DNA of 64,000 bases from Straminergon stramineum (taxonomy: Eukaryota; Streptophyta; Bryopsida; Hypnales; Calliergonaceae): assembly GCA_963920665.1 (NCBI GenBank), contig OY987263.1, positions 41,451,218 through 41,515,217 of the forward strand, given 5' to 3'. The translations under genes were made by a program, and so were the position numbers. This document shows positions 59,151-64,000 of this stretch, one piece after another; the stretch's first letter is position 1, and the number at the start of each line of letters is the position of its first letter. The notes beneath the pieces were generated by a model. The model did no database searches. It saw nothing but the letters and a program-made list of their open reading frames with translations, and was not told where the DNA came from.

Positions 59151-60405
59151 ACTAAGACTGAACATCCCTAAAACAGGGCTTCAACTTTCCAAAACCTAGC
59201 TTTGTGGCCAGATGTGAATCCAAGCATAACCTTGGTAAAAAATAGAATAAAACATCTCCAACCTAGGCAAGTCCCAAAAGTGTCAAGATATGATACTTTG
59301 GTGTAGGTACAATAATTTCTAAGCCTCTAAATCCAAATGTGATCCAATGCAAATGTCCATATAAGTGAGCATAAAAAGTTGACAAGATGTCTAAGTGCTA
59401 GAAAAACTTGCTCCAAGTACTCCAAAAATGGGAGTTTAGAACCTGAAGGCCACGCCTCACCTGTACCCGTCCCAATCACACAACAATCCAATGTTATATT
59501 AGTGAGGATGTAACAGGTGTCTTCAGCAATGGCCAATTGCTATCTATGTCACAGATTCATGCCAAAATGGAGAACAATAAATCACAAGTTAGTGAGTATT
59601 CACGGTAAAGCCAAAATCCTAAGCAAAGTGCATGAAAACCCAAAGACCTTTGCCATTCCCCTGATGTGCAATAGCTTGAAGTTCAAGAGTCTTCCAAGAA
59701 AGTAAGTAAGAAAGAAAGCACCACACTCCCAAAATTCAGCCGTCACAGTAAGAGAGAAAAGAAATGAGGTAGAGAAGCCACTATATGTTAACTGATTTGA
59801 AAATGGGAGGGAAAGCACAAAGAAATGGCCATAATGGAGGTAGTTACACCAAATAGGTGGTAGACCTATAGCCAATTAAACCATCACCCTTAGTGGGTGG
59901 GAGGGTGGTACAATTCACCTGAAGGTAATTTAGATATGAGAGCCCATGTTGTGTAAATCAAGCCACATCATGTGGTATATGAGCAGGACTAAAATCCCTA
60001 CAGTCACACTTAGTGAAGAAAGCTGAAATGTGTAGGTTAAAAAATTGACTCTTGTGCTTAGTAAGAATATGAAATAAAAAATAAAAAATCATATCATAAA
60101 AGCTTAATGCTATCAAGAAAGCCATAAAAAGCTCCTTTTAAAAAAATAGAAGTGAAAATGGAAAAGACAGGAAGTAAATCAAGCAAAGCATCAAAGGCAA
60201 ATTTAAATATATATGGAGCCTTTTAAGGTGTGATATTTCCATATCATAGGCTATTGGGGTCAAGGGGACTACTTTACATAAAAATAACATTTTTTTGAAT
60301 GAACATAAATGAATAGTTCAATGCTTAAAGAAGAAGAAGAAGAAGAAGAAGAAGAAGGGGAAATTTTCTAGTGTGCAGAAATAGAGTTCAGAAGGTTCCC
60401 ATAAT
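59151..60405. other. Gene-free DNA with a second short GAA tract
   Basis: No protein-like frame is visible. A GAA microsatellite of about 29 bases ends near 60357. No element could be delimited. Confidence 0.4.
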
Positions 60406-60825
60406 TAAAGGAAATGACCCATTTCCAATCAGTCTTCCATTCTTGCAATTTTATGCTACTCCGTTTTCAATCAAGTGAATTATAGGTGACAGCTCATGCA
60501 ATGCAGGACCCCAAGGACAATAAAAATGTCTAGGAGGTGTACATTGAAAGCATATATGATCACAACGTATACATTGGAAGCCTTACATCGAATTTGGAAC
60601 CATCCTATGGTTGGAAATAGGTTTGCCTACATATCGAGAGTGGAACAAATGGAATCTTCACAAAAAAAAATTGTGATCATTTTTCTTTTTGAGGGGAAAA
60701 ATTTAGGAAATTATGAAATCCTTCTTAAATCTATTTCTCTACAAGGGGAAATTTTTCCTGAACTTTTTCCATGCCTCAAATAGGCTGAGTTGCTTAAGTG
60801 ATCGGAAATGGGTGATCATCCTAAT
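60406..60825. mobile_element. Diverged family-4 TIR element
   Basis: The left 'tgacccatttccaatca' and right 'tgatcggaaatgggtgatca' are imperfectly inverted and match the termini of the copies at 43015 and 45011. The interior retains 'ttggaagccttacatcg', 'cctatggttggaaatagg' and 'tttctctacaagg'-type blocks in the same order. An open frame at 60496-60783 runs through it without a domain. Confidence 0.5.
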
Positions 60826-62959
60826 ACTATGAATATGTCAACGGAAGATTTTGTTCCTCCCACTCTCATCATATAGACCTTTTTCATTTCATCTAAGGAC
60901 TAGTTGTAAAATCCACCAAAATTCGTTGCTTGCAAAATTGAGAGTCTTGTAGAACAATCAAGAAGTGCCACAACTACATTGGGAACTGAACCGTAATTAA
61001 TCATTGTTCATCTCCTCCTCCTCAAAAAGAGAACAACCTATATTGCTAGAATGGGAGGTTGATCAGGAATGGAGTGCCTCCCATAGAACCTCTAACAAGG
61101 TTGTTGGTGTTCCAATGATGCTAGCATGTGAGTGCAAAGAAGTGAGCCTATGATGCTTGAAATCTAGTTGTAAGTATGCACCTACAACCATACAAAGGTG
61201 TTTACAACATATGCACCTATAACATAGGTAAGTTGTAAAATAGAAAGAGTATATAATATGGGTACCTATAACATAGACAATTGTAACCATAGAAGGTGTC
61301 TATAATGTAGACTCTCAAACTCATAGACTCATAAAATTCTACCCTCACATACTAGCACTTTCCTTGGTGTCCAATTAAATAGCTCTTTCCAATAGCCCTT
61401 CAAATTCAAGCAAATTTAATTTTTCTTGTAAACAAAGCTTGCTATTGAATGTCTAAAATCAACATTTTGTTACTACACAAGAGGAAAGTTTTATTTTGTT
61501 GTGTTTTGTTTTTTAAAGACCAAAAGCATGCACCTTCAATAAGTTTTCAAATTTTCAAATATTTTGGAGGAGATTTAATTTTTGTGAATTTTGTAAAGAA
61601 AAAAATCAAAACACCATAACTTAGTTGAAGACACAAATTTAAAATTAGAAATGTTCAATTAGAGCTCTCCATTGTTATATACAATAGTTGGCAATATGTC
61701 CAAAAGAGTGATAGATATTTTATATTTCAAAGAAATATTGATAGTCTTATATACACCAATTGAATATCTTGTGTTGTGAAAAAAATCTTACAATTTTCCT
61801 TCATGCATTTAATTCTAAAAAATTTCAAACTTTCAATTTTGGATAGAAAGTTGGCTTTATAAATTTCATATTTTTGGTTTAACTCAAATTACATAAAGAT
61901 GATTTCAGTGGCTGAAATTGAAATTATGAACACGAAGCTTGACATTTCTTAAGGTGCACTACAAGCGATCATTGGCCCAAACACCTTGTTAGGTACAAAA
62001 ATCAATAACCTATCAAAGATATTAGAAAGATAATGTATTTTTATAGTATCCTTCATGGCTACTTTTACCTTTCAAATTTTTTAATAATTAATTGGATAGA
62101 TTTTTTTATTTGTACCAATTTATTTTCATTTATTAGTTAAATTTTATGTCAAATTTCATTTATTAGAAAATTTATACAATAGAACTTTTAATAAGTAGCA
62201 CTTTCTAAAGTAATAAAATTCTCTAAAGTAATGTTGCTTGCTAGTCTTGGCCTTAGTCCCATACCAATGTCAGGAATGCAAATGACTCTTTCTTACCTTG
62301 ATAACCTCTCTAATGTAATGTATCAAACTCGGCCCGGCCCTAATGTTTATTAGAAGTTTTATTGTAGGGATTTTTCACGTTGATAGATAACACATAGTTT
62401 CATGTAACGAAAATATCACATTGAAACTCATATCATTTATAAGGCCAATGAAAATGCACTCAAACTTTTTTTCATCCATCAATGGTTCAATGATGCTTGT
62501 GTTAGTTCTTTAAAAGTTGTATGATATGAGTTTTTAAGAATTTCCTTTGCAAGCATTCCATAATTCAAAGGATACTGGTAGGTTTTGCCTCAAAAAGAAA
62601 CCTTTCTAAAAAATGAAAATGACTCTTCCAAAACAATGTAAATAATACAATTTTAAAAAAATAAACAAACATTATAATTAGAACTTAACATTTTGAACTG
62701 AAAGCAAATATATTCTTGTGAAAATTACAAATAATCAATCTACAATTGATTTTAGAATGAATTTTCAATTTTTGGCTTCAAATTTTCTTGAAAAATATTG
62801 GTTTGTCTACTAGTTAATCTAACTATACAGATATGATCTATGGTAACAAACACTCAATACATTAGAAATAACTTTTGTGTAACATCATCCTTTGAGGCAA
62901 GGTTTAGCTTACCCAAACTTCACATCATGGATAGCATATACATGTGAGTTAACTCGTGT
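60826..62959. other. AT-rich intergenic DNA without a gene
   Basis: No gene or delimitable element is seen. There are short imperfect repeats of a 'cctataacata' type around 61210-61310. Confidence 0.4.
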
Positions 62960-63520
62960 ATAACCCCTAAAGGACCAAGGCCATTTTCTATGAAAAAACA
63001 CTCAAATTTGTTATTTCTGTTGTGTTCACCCAAGAAAACAAAACAAAATTTAGAATCTAACCGTAGGATTTTGTGCTTTACTTGTCTAAAACCAAGTTTT
63101 AAAAATTTCATGAAATTTGACTATACATATTGGAAGATATTAGCATTCAAAGTTATTTTTTCAAGAAGATACTCATATTGCCCCAAAAACAAGATTGTTC
63201 ATAACTTTCACATTACTAATCCAAATGGAATGAATCAAAGCTTCACATGTAGACAAAAATATAATCTAGAAGAAAAAAATGTAATTAAATTTCAGTTTTT
63301 TGTGGATTTACTTTTTTGCTTGGTGACGTGAAAATTATGTTTAAGATGGCATAACTTTTGCTCCCAAGCACTGATTTAAAAAAATTATATTCCCACAAAG
63401 CTAATCAGTTTTTCTATCTTATGAGAAAGTTTTAGAAAGTTTAATTAAAAATTGAGATTAGAAGAACCTACCCAAAATCCATTTTGTCCCTCGAGGGGAC
63501 AATGGTCCTTTAGGGGTTAA
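62960..63520. mobile_element. TTAA-bounded element (family 2), 561 bp
   Basis: The left end ATAACCCCTAAAGGACCA and the right end, inverted (TTAACCCCTAAAGGACCA), share 17 bases. TTAA is intact on the right and ATAA on the left. The interior is a shorter version of the 1218-2157 sequence ('ggctcccaag' / 'gctcccaagcac', 'aaaattatattc'). It has no real coding sequence; the 113-codon frame at 62990-63331 has no domain. Confidence 0.7.
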
Positions 63521-64000
63521 GCAAACTTGTAAAGCTTCTTCCTCTTCAAGCCAAGGATTTTGTGGCAATACAAATTTTCTTGAGGGAATATTTGATGATA
63601 AATTTATTTATTTTCCAATGAATGGAATCACAAAGTTGCTACCAAATCATTGAAGGGATTGCTCTATTTTAGATGAATAATAATTTATCATTCATAGTTT
63701 TGTATGTTCATTGACAATTGTGGATCAAAAGAACTTAAATACTCTAAAGTAGAGGTCTTTGGCCACATTTCCCCCCAAATGAAATAAAAGTGGTCCCGAG
63801 TCTCCCTTGCCCTTTGGATAAAACATTCCTAACTTGGGCTCAATTTAGTCTCATACAATTTCTTTGCAATGAAATATTCTCTTCATTTGCACCCAACATA
63901 ATATTATAGAACCATGCAATGGTCTTCCCCATGTAGGGAAGGGTATTATACCTTCCTAGATGATTGTAAGGGAATTTTTTTTGAAACCTGGAGTTTATTC
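63521..64000. other. Gene-free right edge of the window
   Basis: No gene is seen. The motif 'tttgcaatgaaatattctct' near 63862 resembles the recurring sequence found near 34.5, 43.8 and 58.9 kb. Confidence 0.4.

Noticed and set aside
58731..59199. Open frames of 70-146 codons with long poly-Glu, poly-Lys, poly-Arg or poly-Phe
   Set aside because: They are frames through the GAA microsatellite on both strands, with no flanking exons or domain.

Overview
This is nuclear DNA from a land plant. It is AT-rich and repeat-laden, with sparse genes broken by GT-AG introns of about 0.1 to 1.2 kb and plant-style transposons. One gene is an ARL3-type small GTPase, not the ARL2/TITAN5 type found in all plants. 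ARL3 works with cilia, so the source is probably a plant with flagellate sperm (bryophyte, lycophyte, fern, cycad or Ginkgo). That placement is an inference. No bacterial or organellar features were seen.

Layout: 1-3650 is repeats, including a decayed copy of the EH upstream region. 4139-8207 (+) is a complete five-exon soluble epoxide hydrolase with all expected catalytic residues. 8.2-24.2 kb is mostly degenerate repeats, with a ~105-bp-period tandem array (9.85-10.93 kb) and one intronless unknown coding sequence (13568-14344, +). 24794-26629 (+) is a five-exon gene for an unrecognised ~179-residue protein. It lies tail to tail with ARL3 (27747-31585, -), whose coding exons were traced from the P-loop to the stop. 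31.6-49.7 kb is a graveyard of small inverted-repeat elements, many nested. 50.4-54.8 kb holds a PIF/Harbinger element with convergent ORF1 (Myb/SANT-like) and ORF2 (DDE transposase). It is inactivated by stop codons and by a 1.1-kb solo LTR with an exact 5-bp target duplication. 55-64 kb is repeats, including a ~208-bp GAA tract.

The most unusual feature is a dispersed family of ~230-bp non-autonomous elements bounded by TTAA, with termini reading CCCTTGAACGATG. Both the TTAA target and the terminus closely match the animal transposon piggyBac (CCCTAGAAAGATA), a superfamily generally considered absent or very rare in land plants. At least twelve copies or fragments are present. Some are joined head to tail through one shared TTAA, and a second TTAA-bounded family sits inside a palindrome.

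The three genes do not form an evident pathway. Exon boundaries come from reading splice sites and reading-frame phase by eye, without transcripts. Repeat boundaries come from visual comparison and may be off by several bases.
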